Assembly: GCA_030671565.1 (NCBI GenBank)
Contig: DAOVIC010000116.1
Location: 1 to 5,735, forward strand
Length of the DNA stretch: 5,735 nt
Direction of reading: 5' to 3'
Source of the DNA: Anaerohalosphaeraceae bacterium
GTDB lineage: Bacteria; Planctomycetota; Phycisphaerae; Sedimentisphaerales; Anaerohalosphaeraceae
Shown piece after piece: positions 1 through 5,562 of the stretch. Every line of letters starts with the position of its first letter. Position 1 is the stretch's first letter. The notes beneath the pieces were generated by a model. It had not been told where the DNA came from, did not search any database, and saw only the letters and a list, made by a program, of their open reading frames with translations. Position numbers and translations under genes: made by a program.

Positions 1-422
1 GGCAGGAAGCAATTTCCGGATTGTTTGGCGGCGGCGAGTGCGATTTTGCGGCAGCGTGCTTTTGTTTCTTTCGGCTGTTTTACGGTGTGTTCGAAGATGA
101 GAGGGACTATGTTGTCGACGCCAAGTTCGGTGCATTTTGAGATCATCCAGTCGAACCGTTTTCCCTTTGGTATGCTTGCGGCGATGGTAATGCGTTTTGA
201 GCCGGGGCGGGTTAGAGTCTGGATGTTTGTAACTTCTGCGATGACTTTAGATCGTTTGACGCTGGTGACAGCGGCTTTTGCGAAACTCCCTTTGCCGTCG
301 AATAGTTCGATCTCATTTCCGACGCCAAGTCGCGAGACATGCGTTAGATGATGAGATTCTTCGGCGGAAAGGCGGTTTTCGCCGGTCGTTATTGACTCAC
401 AATAAAATCTTGCCAATTTCAA
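1..422 (-). CDS. rsmE: RsmE, 16S rRNA (uracil-1498-N3)-methyltransferase, N-terminal part (runs off left edge)
   Basis: RsmE uses S-adenosylmethionine to methylate N3 of U1498 in helix 44 of 16S rRNA and acts on the assembled 30S subunit. About 140 residues are visible. They begin MKLARFYCES, followed by HHL...RLGVGNEIELFDGKG (about 24-45), the PUA-like RNA-binding part, and then PKGKRFDWMISKCTELGVD (about 85-103) and AAAKQSGN (about 130-137), which are hallmark strings of the family. The trefoil-knot SAM-binding C-terminus lies outside the window. I chose the TTG start at 422 because a clean AGGAG (433-429) sits 6 nt upstream and the family normally begins close to the RFY motif. An in-frame ATG at 449 would add nine residues but has no good SD. 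The gene is divergent from the DUF1638 gene. Family call very sure; start fairly sure. Confidence 0.93.
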   Translation of the reverse strand, partial: MKLARFYCESITTGENRLSAEESHHLTHVSRLGVGNEIELFDGKGSFAKAAVTSVKRSKVIAEVTNIQTLTRPGSKRITIAASIPKGKRFDWMISKCTELGVDNIVPLIFEHTVKQPKETKARCRKIALAAAKQSGNCFL

Positions 423-428
423 AGCGTT

Positions 429-433
429 CTCCT
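429..433 (-). promoter_or_regulatory. Shine-Dalgarno AGGAG that decides the rsmE TTG start
   Basis: On the minus strand AGGAG (433 down to 429) lies 6 nt before TTG 422. That is ideal spacing, and it makes TTG more likely than the in-frame ATG at 449, which lacks a comparable site. Confidence 0.65.
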
Positions 434-463
434 GAGAACTAAAAACCATAATTACGCCCGATA

Positions 464-492
464 AGTATAATATGTTAAGGGCTTTTTGGGAA
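464..492 (-). promoter_or_regulatory. Candidate sigma70-type promoter for rsmE
   Basis: The minus strand has TATACT (469-464), a 5/6 match to TATAAT. The -35 region near 492-487 is only a weak match to TTGACA. Transcription would begin near 457 and give a leader of about 35 nt to the TTG at 422. The call rests on the -10 box alone and no regulator site is apparent. Confidence 0.35.
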
Positions 493-500
493 ACCTGAAT

Positions 501-529
501 TTGACTTGTTGGGCTAAAAAGGTTAAAGT
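501..529 (+). promoter_or_regulatory. Candidate sigma70-type promoter for the DUF1638 gene
   Basis: TTGACT (501-506), 5/6 to the -35 consensus, is followed after exactly 17 nt by TAAAGT (524-529), 4/6 to TATAAT. The start point would be near 536, leaving a short leader of about 25 nt before ATG 561. It lies back to back with the rsmE promoter, so this stretch is a divergent promoter region. Confidence 0.5.
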
Positions 530-550
530 GCGGTTAGGAATCGAATATAC

Positions 551-558
551 GGCGGTGA
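551..558 (+). promoter_or_regulatory. Shine-Dalgarno GGCGGTGA for the DUF1638 gene
   Basis: It matches GGAGGTGA at 7 of 8 positions and places the core 5 nt before ATG 561. This supports that start over the longer in-frame opening at 486. Confidence 0.6.
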
Positions 559-560
559 AA

Positions 561-1277
561 ATGAGACTTAAATTGATAGCTTGTAAGGTTATTCAGCGTG
601 AGGCTTATTATTGCGCGTCGCGATCGGGGAATATTGTCGATGTTGTGTTTATGGAGCAGGGCCTTCATAATGAACCTGATAAGCTGCGCGGTATGCTGCA
701 AAAGGCCCTGGATGATACGACGGATGCTCAAGGGAATCCTTACGATGCGATAGTGCTTGGTTATTGTTTGTGCAGTAACGGGATCGTGGGTTTGAAATGC
801 GGGGTTCCGATGGTTGTTTCCCGGGGGCACGATTGCATGACGCTTTTGCTGGGATCGAGGAGTAAGTATCAGGAGTATTTCGATACGCACCGCGGGGTTT
901 ACTGGTACAGCTGCGGGTGGATCGATTGTGCTCCGATGCCGGGCAAAGAGCGATGCGAGAAACTGCTGAAAGAATACAAAGAGAAATACGGCGATGATAA
1001 TTCGCAGTATCTTATGGAAACAGAGCAGGGATGGATGAAAGAGTATGAGCGGGCGACCTTTGTCAGTCTTGGGTTGTGCGATGAAAAAAAGTATAAGGAG
1101 TATACGAAAGAGTGTGCCGAATATCTCGGCTGGGCGTATGACGAGGTCGAGGGAGATGTTTCACTTTTGCAGGGGCTTGTTGACGGCAAGTGGGACGAGG
1201 GGAAATATCTTATGGTAAAACCCGGTGAGACATTTGCCGAAGACGTAACTGCCAAAGGAATTATTAAGGCGGAGTAA
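561..1277 (+). CDS. DUF1638 domain-containing protein, cysteine-rich, function unknown
   Basis: The protein has 238 residues and is recognised as DUF1638 from its overall pattern: an opening MRLKLIACKV strand, YDAIVLGYCLCSNG (about 61-74), RGHDCMTLLLGS (about 88-99) and a later YSCGWIDC (about 116-123). It has no signal peptide or membrane segment, so it should be cytoplasmic. Eleven cysteines are present (8, 18, 69, 71, 80, 92, 118, 123, 132, 173, 185), with the CxC at 69/71 and the HDC at 90-92 most suggestive of a metal or thiol site; that is inference. The family is known mainly from anaerobes and methanogens and has no established reaction as far as I know. ATG 561 is chosen because GGCGGTGA (551-558) is a 7/8 match to GGAGGTGA with correct spacing. 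The frame is open upstream to a TTG at 486, but that would run through the candidate promoter. It is probably monocistronic, since a terminator-like hairpin follows. Confidence 0.85.
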   Translation: MRLKLIACKVIQREAYYCASRSGNIVDVVFMEQGLHNEPDKLRGMLQKALDDTTDAQGNPYDAIVLGYCLCSNGIVGLKCGVPMVVSRGHDCMTLLLGSRSKYQEYFDTHRGVYWYSCGWIDCAPMPGKERCEKLLKEYKEKYGDDNSQYLMETEQGWMKEYERATFVSLGLCDEKKYKEYTKECAEYLGWAYDEVEGDVSLLQGLVDGKWDEGKYLMVKPGETFAEDVTAKGIIKAE

Positions 1278-1307
1278 TTCAAAATTCAAAAATTAAAATG
1301 CAAAATT
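1276..1307 (+). repeat. Short AT-rich direct repeats after the DUF1638 stop codon
   Basis: AATTCAA occurs twice in tandem (1276-1282 and 1283-1289), followed by the related AAATTAAAATGCAAAATT. The tract starts at the DUF1638 stop codon and leads into the left arm of the palindrome at 1296-1347. It may be simple AT-rich spacer or one end of a dispersed element; one copy cannot decide this. Confidence 0.4.
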
Positions 1308-1347
1308 GCGGATTCGGCCTTTGGCCGAGACTTTTTATTTTACATTT
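1296..1347 (+). terminator. Imperfect 52-nt palindrome with terminator-like core between the DUF1638 and metallophosphoesterase genes
   Basis: The inner stem is perfect: TCGGCC (1314-1319), loop TTT, GGCCGA (1323-1328), with a T-G wobble extending it. It is followed by TTTTT (1332-1336) and ATTTT, as in a rho-independent terminator. Outside it, AAATGCAAAAT (1296-1306) pairs with ATTTTACATTT (1337-1347) at 10 of 11 positions, enclosing a small internal loop. As a terminator it would end the DUF1638 transcript. The outer arms and the adjacent AT repeats also allow a small dispersed element. The SD of the next gene starts immediately after the palindrome. Confidence 0.55.
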
Positions 1348-1362
1348 GGAAGAAAGTTATTC

Positions 1363-2298
1363 ATGCCGTTTGTTATTAAAATCTCGATCCTTGGCGTGTT
1401 GGCAATAGTTGCCGTTGTTATTGCGATAGAAGTGTTTCTGGCGATAGATCATTTGCGGCGCGGGCCTGTGCCGGATGGTCCTGACAGCAGATTTTTTTCT
1501 AAGCCTGCTATTGCTATCCATATTATTGCACTTACGGGCATGCTATGCCTTTGCTGCGGTTTTTTCGTCGAACTATATTGGCTTGAAGTAAATGTAATTC
1601 GGATCGGTACTGATAAGCTGAATGGCGTTAAGCTTAGAATCGTTCAGATTTCCGATCTTCACTGTGACAAGAAGATGCGCAATGAAGAAAAGCTTGTTCG
1701 GCTTGTCAATGCGGCGAAGCCTGATGTTATAGTCTTTACCGGCGATGCGGTTAACGACCCTGAGTTCACTGGTCTTTTTCGTGAAAGGATACAAGGCCTG
1801 GAAGCGGGCATTGCCAAGCTTGCTGTTCGGGGTAACTGGTTCCGTGAGATAGAGAGTGGTGAACTGTTTGAGGGTACGGGTTTTGAGGTTCTGGAGCGTG
1901 ATACTGTAAGGCTTGAAAAGGAGGGGGTAGAATTTTACATATCCGGGCTTAACTTTTGGGATCATGCGTACAGCGATAAATTACTCAGCGCCAATTCGCC
2001 GGACACGTTCAATGTTTTTCTGTATCACAGTCCGGATCTTATAGAGGATGTTACAAATTATAACGTCGATCTTTATCTTTCCGGTCATACTCATGGCGGA
2101 CAGATCGCGATACCTTTTTACGGTGCGGTTCTGACGTTTTCCAAGTTCGGCAAGAAGTACGAGTCGGGTCTTTACCGTGTTGGTGAAACGCATCTTTATG
2201 TCAATCGCGGGATTGGGATGGAAGGCGGACGTGCACCACGGGCAAGATTTCTGGCGAGGCCGGAGATAACGATATTCGATATTGGTAGCGAAGATTAA
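1363..2298 (+). CDS. Membrane-anchored calcineurin-type metallophosphoesterase (YkuE/YaeI-like)
   Basis: A 311-residue protein with two hydrophobic segments at about 3-26 and 48-71, followed by a metallophosphoesterase domain from about 88 to the end. Visible motifs are DLH (D97, H99), GD (126-127), VRGNW (154-158), YHSPD (220-224, H221) and GHTHGGQ (240-246), plus the usual C-terminal stretch ending RPEITIFDI. These place a dinuclear metal site (Mn, Fe or similar) that hydrolyses phosphoesters; relatives act on envelope or lipid substrates, but the substrate here is unknown. GNW replaces the usual GNH, so the catalytic histidine of that motif is missing. ATG 1363 is preceded by GGAAGAAAG (1348-1356). 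The frame extends to a TTG at 1306, but that extension would translate the upstream palindrome and puts charged residues before the membrane segment, so it is rejected. mntP follows after 17 nt. Confidence 0.88.
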   Translation: MPFVIKISILGVLAIVAVVIAIEVFLAIDHLRRGPVPDGPDSRFFSKPAIAIHIIALTGMLCLCCGFFVELYWLEVNVIRIGTDKLNGVKLRIVQISDLHCDKKMRNEEKLVRLVNAAKPDVIVFTGDAVNDPEFTGLFRERIQGLEAGIAKLAVRGNWFREIESGELFEGTGFEVLERDTVRLEKEGVEFYISGLNFWDHAYSDKLLSANSPDTFNVFLYHSPDLIEDVTNYNVDLYLSGHTHGGQIAIPFYGAVLTFSKFGKKYESGLYRVGETHLYVNRGIGMEGGRAPRARFLARPEITIFDIGSED

Positions 2299-2307
2299 AA
2301 ACAGTCC

Positions 2308-2313
2308 AGGTGA
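2308..2313 (+). promoter_or_regulatory. Shine-Dalgarno AGGTGA for mntP
   Basis: AGGTGA matches the 3' half of GGAGGTGA and sets the core 5 nt before ATG 2316. The in-frame GTG at 2310 lies inside this SD, so ATG is the better start. Confidence 0.55.
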
Positions 2314-2315
2314 TC

Positions 2316-2873
2316 ATGGAAGTTATTACAGTTATATTAGTTGCTTTTGCTTTGGCGATGGATGCTTTTGCGGTCTCTGTTGCTACGGGAGCGGTTTACA
2401 GGGGTCTTCAGTTTCGTTATGCGTTTCGGATGGCGTTTTGTTTCGGGCTTTTTCAGGGAGTGATGCCGCTTGCGGGTCATTTTGCCGGGCTTGGTTTTAA
2501 GGGGGTTATTTCGGCTTACGATCACTGGATAGCGTTCGGTCTGCTTATGGCGATAGGGTGCAAGATGATAATGGATGCGAGAAAGCACGGCAGGGAGGCT
2601 CGTCCAAACCCTGTGAGTCTGGCGGTGGTGCTTATGTTGTCGGTTGCTACGAGTATCGATGCGCTGGCGGTGGGGGTGACGCTGGAGGTGATAACTGCGC
2701 GAGTTTTTTCGGCGGCGGCGGTTATCGGTGTTATCACGTTTGTTTTATCCGGGCTCGGGTGCCGAATCGGGCAACGGATCGGGCATATCTTCGAGAACAG
2801 GATAGAGATCGGTGCCGGTTTTGTTCTGATGGCGATAGGGTGTAAAATACTGTTTGAGCATCTTTTTTATTAG
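2316..2873 (+). CDS. mntP: MntP, manganese efflux pump
   Basis: MntP exports Mn2+ across the inner membrane and protects against manganese overload. The 185 residues match the usual length of about 188. The sequence is almost entirely hydrophobic, with six likely membrane segments near 2-24, 34-58, 68-87, 101-121, 130-150 and 165-182, arranged as two repeated halves. The two signature acidic motifs are present: AMDAFAVS with D16 in segment 1 and SIDALAVG with D115 in segment 4. The conserved NHWIAF-like loop appears as DHWIAFGLLMAIG (69-81). ATG 2316 is supported by the SD AGGTGA. The gene lies 17 nt after the metallophosphoesterase, so it is probably in the same transcript; that gap is too short for the manganese riboswitch (yybP-ykoY) often found before such genes. 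It is convergent with the downstream prenyl synthase. Confidence 0.93.
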   Translation: MEVITVILVAFALAMDAFAVSVATGAVYRGLQFRYAFRMAFCFGLFQGVMPLAGHFAGLGFKGVISAYDHWIAFGLLMAIGCKMIMDARKHGREARPNPVSLAVVLMLSVATSIDALAVGVTLEVITARVFSAAAVIGVITFVLSGLGCRIGQRIGHIFENRIEIGAGFVLMAIGCKILFEHLFY

Positions 2874-2882
2874 CGCAGGCGG

Positions 2883-2909
2883 TTTGCCTTTTCGGGAATG
2901 GCAAGTTTT
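2883..2909 (+). terminator. Weak candidate terminator after mntP
   Basis: The 48-bp convergent gap holds TTGCC (2884-2888) and GGCAA (2900-2904) around an 11-nt loop, followed by GTTTT. An alternative small hairpin is AGGC (2877-2880) with GCCT (2886-2889) followed by T residues. Both stems are short. The position between convergent genes is the main support. Confidence 0.28.
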
Positions 2910-2921
2910 GGGCAACAGGCC

Positions 2922-3932
2922 CTAAGGGGTGCGGCTGGAAATGTAAGCGACTACTTTTGCCAACTCTGTTTTTGCTTCGCTGTCTTCCATCGAACCGATC
3001 GTCTGCAAAGCTTTATCGCAATAGTTTTGAACTTGCTTTTTTGCATGATCGCAGCTTCCGTTTTTTTCAAGCAGTTGTATCAATTTAGTCGGGCGTTGGC
3101 CTGACGACATCTGTTCGCATACCTGTTCCTTTTCCTCGTCGCCCAATATACTGAGAAGATGAATGACCGGCAGTGTAAGGTTAAAGCCGTCGACATCCTT
3201 GCCGAGCGTTTTTCCCTCCGCCTTTTCATCTCCGGCAATGTCGAGAAGGTCATCTGTGATCTGAAACGCGATTCCCGTATAAAGACCGTAATCGGCCAAT
3301 GCCTCGGCCTGTTTACTGTCGCCGCCGGCTGCGACCGCGCCAAGATAGCAGCAGCTCTTGAAAAGTGCGGCAGTTTTACCGGTAATTATTTCGATATATT
3401 CGTCCTCCCCAAGCTGGGTGTTACCACGCTGAAGGTCCTGGACAAGCTCACCCTGGCATATTTCAATCGCCGTCTCGGCGAGAACGGAAGCTACTGCATG
3501 ATCGTTGAGCGATGCTGCCATTGCAAAAACCTTACCAAGGAGAAGGTCTCCGAGCAGGACCGCCGATTCGTTGCCCCACAGCGAATTGACGGTTGGCTGT
3601 TTTCTTCGATTCTGTGCTTCGTCTATCACATCATCATGGAGTAAAGTCGCTATGTGAGTCATCTCAAGCATAGCTGCGATCTCAATATGAGTTTCGGTCA
3701 ATCCGCCGCACGCCTTGCCGGAAAGCAAAACCAATGCCGGACGCAGCATTTTTCCCCATGCGTTTGTGATATGATCGACAAGTGCATTGATCGACTCTTT
3801 TGGAGTTACAAGCTGGCGGGCAATACATTGTCTAACCTGCTCAAGCTCGTGCGAAATAATCTCGAACCCGGCTCCAGGCGGCGACTGCAGGATGTCTTGA
3901 GAATTTGTGCTATGCGTTTGACGAGCGGGCAT
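2922..3932 (-). CDS. Long-chain trans-polyprenyl diphosphate synthase (IspB/HepT type)
   Basis: It adds isopentenyl diphosphate units to an allylic primer to build the isoprenoid tail, most likely for menaquinone or ubiquinone. The 336 residues carry the first aspartate-rich motif DDVID (D100, D101, D104) followed by RR (109-110), the second DDLLD (D227, D228, D231), KMLRP (61-65) for diphosphate binding, GELVQ (161-165) and GKT (185-187). The residue five before the first aspartate is alanine (A95), the small residue found in long-chain rather than farnesyl or geranylgeranyl synthases, so a C30-C50 product is inferred; exact length cannot be read. The first 22 residues are not typical of the family. 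The start is uncertain: ATG 3932 overlaps the aminotransferase end by 23 nt and lacks a well-spaced SD, while ATG 3983 has AGGA 9 nt upstream and would add 17 residues. It is the last gene of the minus-strand cluster. Confidence 0.9.
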   Translation of the reverse strand: MPARQTHSTNSQDILQSPPGAGFEIISHELEQVRQCIARQLVTPKESINALVDHITNAWGKMLRPALVLLSGKACGGLTETHIEIAAMLEMTHIATLLHDDVIDEAQNRRKQPTVNSLWGNESAVLLGDLLLGKVFAMAASLNDHAVASVLAETAIEICQGELVQDLQRGNTQLGEDEYIEIITGKTAALFKSCCYLGAVAAGGDSKQAEALADYGLYTGIAFQITDDLLDIAGDEKAEGKTLGKDVDGFNLTLPVIHLLSILGDEEKEQVCEQMSSGQRPTKLIQLLEKNGSCDHAKKQVQNYCDKALQTIGSMEDSEAKTELAKVVAYISSRTP

Positions 3933-4776
3933 AATCGAAAAATTTCTCTCTGAGCATCTTTGTGATTTTACCGGGCTTTCCATCCCCGATCATCCTGTTG
4001 TCGGCTTCTACAACTCCAATAACTTCGGCTGCTGTTCCCGTCAGGAAAAATTCATCGCAGATATAAAGGTCGGCCCGCGTAAGATTTCTCTCAACCACTT
4101 CGACACCTTCCTGTCTTGCAAGCCGTATAACGAGGGCGCGGGTTATACCGTCAAGCGCACCGGCACTGACAGGGGGGGTGTAGATGACCCCATCCTTTAT
4201 AATAAAAACGTTATCGCCGCTTGCCTCTGCGACATAACCGGAATGATTAAACATTATAGCTTCGCCAACTCCTCGATCTATCGCCTCGATCTTGGCGAGG
4301 ATATTGTTCAGGTAATTAAGGCTTTTGACCCTTGGCGGTATGGCCATAGGATGCGCCCTCATTGTGGCGGCACATATAACCTTCAAACCCTTTTCGTAAA
4401 GTTCTTCCGGATACAAATCGATCCGATCGGCAATGATCACCACCAGCCCCTTTTCGCACAAGAAAGGATCCAAACCAAGATCACCTACTCCGCGAGAAAC
4501 AATAAGCCGGATATATCCGTCAACAATACTATTTGCCTTGACCGTCTCCTCCACAGCTTTTGCAAGGTCGGCCTTGCTAATTGGTATATCCAGACGAATA
4601 GCATTACCTGAATGGTATAGCCTTTCGATATGAGCTTCAAACTCAAATATCCGACCGCCATAGACCCTGATACCTTCAAAAATTCCGTCACCATAGAGAA
4701 ATCCATGATCGAAAACAGACACCTTCGCCTGATCAGCATCTACAAGTTTATCTCCAAGCCATATTTTAGCAGCCAT
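3910..4776 (-). CDS. ilvE: Class IV PLP-dependent aminotransferase, branched-chain amino acid (IlvE) type
   Basis: It probably transfers the amino group between glutamate and the keto acids of leucine, isoleucine and valine. The 288 residues fit the compact IlvE form. Visible are FDHGFLYGDGIFEGIRVY (22-39), SRGVGDLGLDP (94-104), the PLP-binding lysine K151 in RVKSLNYLNN, E184 in VAEASGDNVF, which corresponds to the pyridine-nitrogen contact, and FLTGTAAEV (244-252). These favour IlvE; D-amino acid aminotransferase or aminodeoxychorismate lyase share the fold and remain possible. ATG 4776 follows GGAG with 6-nt spacing. An in-frame TTG at 4788 would consume that SD and is rejected. It lies 39 nt downstream of the ABC ATPase and overlaps the start of the prenyl synthase, so co-transcription is likely. 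Confidence 0.88.
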   Translation of the reverse strand: MAAKIWLGDKLVDADQAKVSVFDHGFLYGDGIFEGIRVYGGRIFEFEAHIERLYHSGNAIRLDIPISKADLAKAVEETVKANSIVDGYIRLIVSRGVGDLGLDPFLCEKGLVVIIADRIDLYPEELYEKGLKVICAATMRAHPMAIPPRVKSLNYLNNILAKIEAIDRGVGEAIMFNHSGYVAEASGDNVFIIKDGVIYTPPVSAGALDGITRALVIRLARQEGVEVVERNLTRADLYICDEFFLTGTAAEVIGVVEADNRMIGDGKPGKITKMLREKFFDYARSSNA

Positions 4777-4815
4777 ACAAATCTCCAATTTTCCAGTCGG
4801 CCAAAACCGCCATGC

Positions 4816-5508
4816 TTATTTCGTCGAAATTTTACCGTCCGCCAGACGTATCACCCTGTCAGCTCTCTCGGCAATCCGCTGGTCATGCGTAACCATAACT
4901 ATCGTCTGACCCTCCGAATTGAACTCGGAAAGTGCGTCTAGGATACCATTTCCTGTCTCAGAGTCAAGATTTCCTGTCGGTTCGTCTGCCAAAAGCAGTT
5001 TTGGGCTATTCATCAGGGCCCTGGCGATCGCAACCCGTTGGCGTTCGCCGCCTGACAATTGGTACGGTTTATGCGATAAACGCTCTTTAAGCCCCATTCT
5101 TTCCAGAAGTTCGCCCGCCCTTTGCCGCACGCCCCTGCGTCTGGACATCCATCCCAATATTCCGCTCGAAGCCATTGCCGGCAGCATAGCGTTCTCAAGA
5201 ATATCCAATTCGTCAAGCAGATGGTAGAATTGAAAGACAAACCCTACCGTTTTGTTGCGAAACTTATTTAATTTTGACGATGAGAAACGACTGAGATCGT
5301 CGCCTTTAAATTCGACCGTTCCTTCGTCGGGCCGGTCAAGTGTTCCGAGAATATGGAGAAGCGTACTTTTGCCGCTTCCGGAGGCGCCTATGATCGAAAT
5401 AAATTCTCCATCTTTGACACTCATATCCAGCCCATGCAAAACTTCCAGGGTTATCGTGCCCATCTTATACGACTTATGAAGGCCCGTCGCTTTTAGAATA
5501 TCATCCAT
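4816..5508 (-). CDS. lolD: ABC transporter ATP-binding protein, LolD-like (lipoprotein release)
   Basis: The ATPase subunit that powers an FtsX-like permease; in LolCDE it drives release of outer-membrane lipoproteins from the inner membrane to LolA. The 230 residues are a complete domain: Walker A GASGSGKST (41-49), Q-loop Q93 in FVFQFYHLL, signature LSGGERQRVAIARAL (151-165), Walker B LLLADEP (171-177, catalytic E176), D-loop GNLD (179-182) and H-loop H208. The FQFxHLL string after the Q-loop is typical of LolD. Between ENAMLP and the signature helix there is an insertion of about six residues with a basic run (RRR at 123-125) compared with LolD as I remember it. The start ATG 5508 has GAAGAG about 6 nt upstream. 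The permease fragment just upstream fits the role. MacB-type or other FtsX-family exporters are the alternative. Confidence 0.87.
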   Translation of the reverse strand: MDDILKATGLHKSYKMGTITLEVLHGLDMSVKDGEFISIIGASGSGKSTLLHILGTLDRPDEGTVEFKGDDLSRFSSSKLNKFRNKTVGFVFQFYHLLDELDILENAMLPAMASSGILGWMSRRRGVRQRAGELLERMGLKERLSHKPYQLSGGERQRVAIARALMNSPKLLLADEPTGNLDSETGNGILDALSEFNSEGQTIVMVTHDQRIAERADRVIRLADGKISTK

Positions 5509-5562
5509 TTTCAGCTCTTCTCATTAGCTTTGAAAAAAAAGTTCAAGTTTCCCTAAAGGGTG

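Noticed and set aside
25..351. Plus-strand open frame of 108 codons
   Set aside because: It is antisense to rsmE, whose minus-strand frame carries clear family motifs; the plus-strand translation resembles nothing.
486..560. TTG-initiated N-terminal extension of the DUF1638 gene
   Set aside because: It has no SD, would run through the candidate promoter at 501-529, and adds residues before the family-like MRLKLIAC beginning.
1306..1362. TTG-initiated N-terminal extension of the metallophosphoesterase
   Set aside because: It would translate the palindrome and lacks an SD; ATG 1363 directly precedes the membrane segment and has a purine-rich SD.
2299..2315. Manganese riboswitch (yybP-ykoY) before mntP
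   Set aside because: The gap is only 17 nt and is taken up by the SD; there is no room for the aptamer.
3159..3644. Plus-strand frame of 161 codons inside the prenyl synthase gene
   Set aside because: It is antisense to a gene with both DDxxD motifs; the length is explained by codon bias of the opposite strand.
4243..4611. Plus-strand frame of 122 codons inside the aminotransferase gene
   Set aside because: It is antisense to a well-supported ilvE-type frame and shows no recognisable domain.
5521..5562. Hairpin or terminator between the permease and the LolD-like gene (CCCTAAAGGG, A-rich tract)
   Set aside because: The CCCT/AGGG stem would leave only a 2-nt loop and the T-run on the minus strand is about 10 nt away, so termination there is not supported; the genes are probably co-transcribed.
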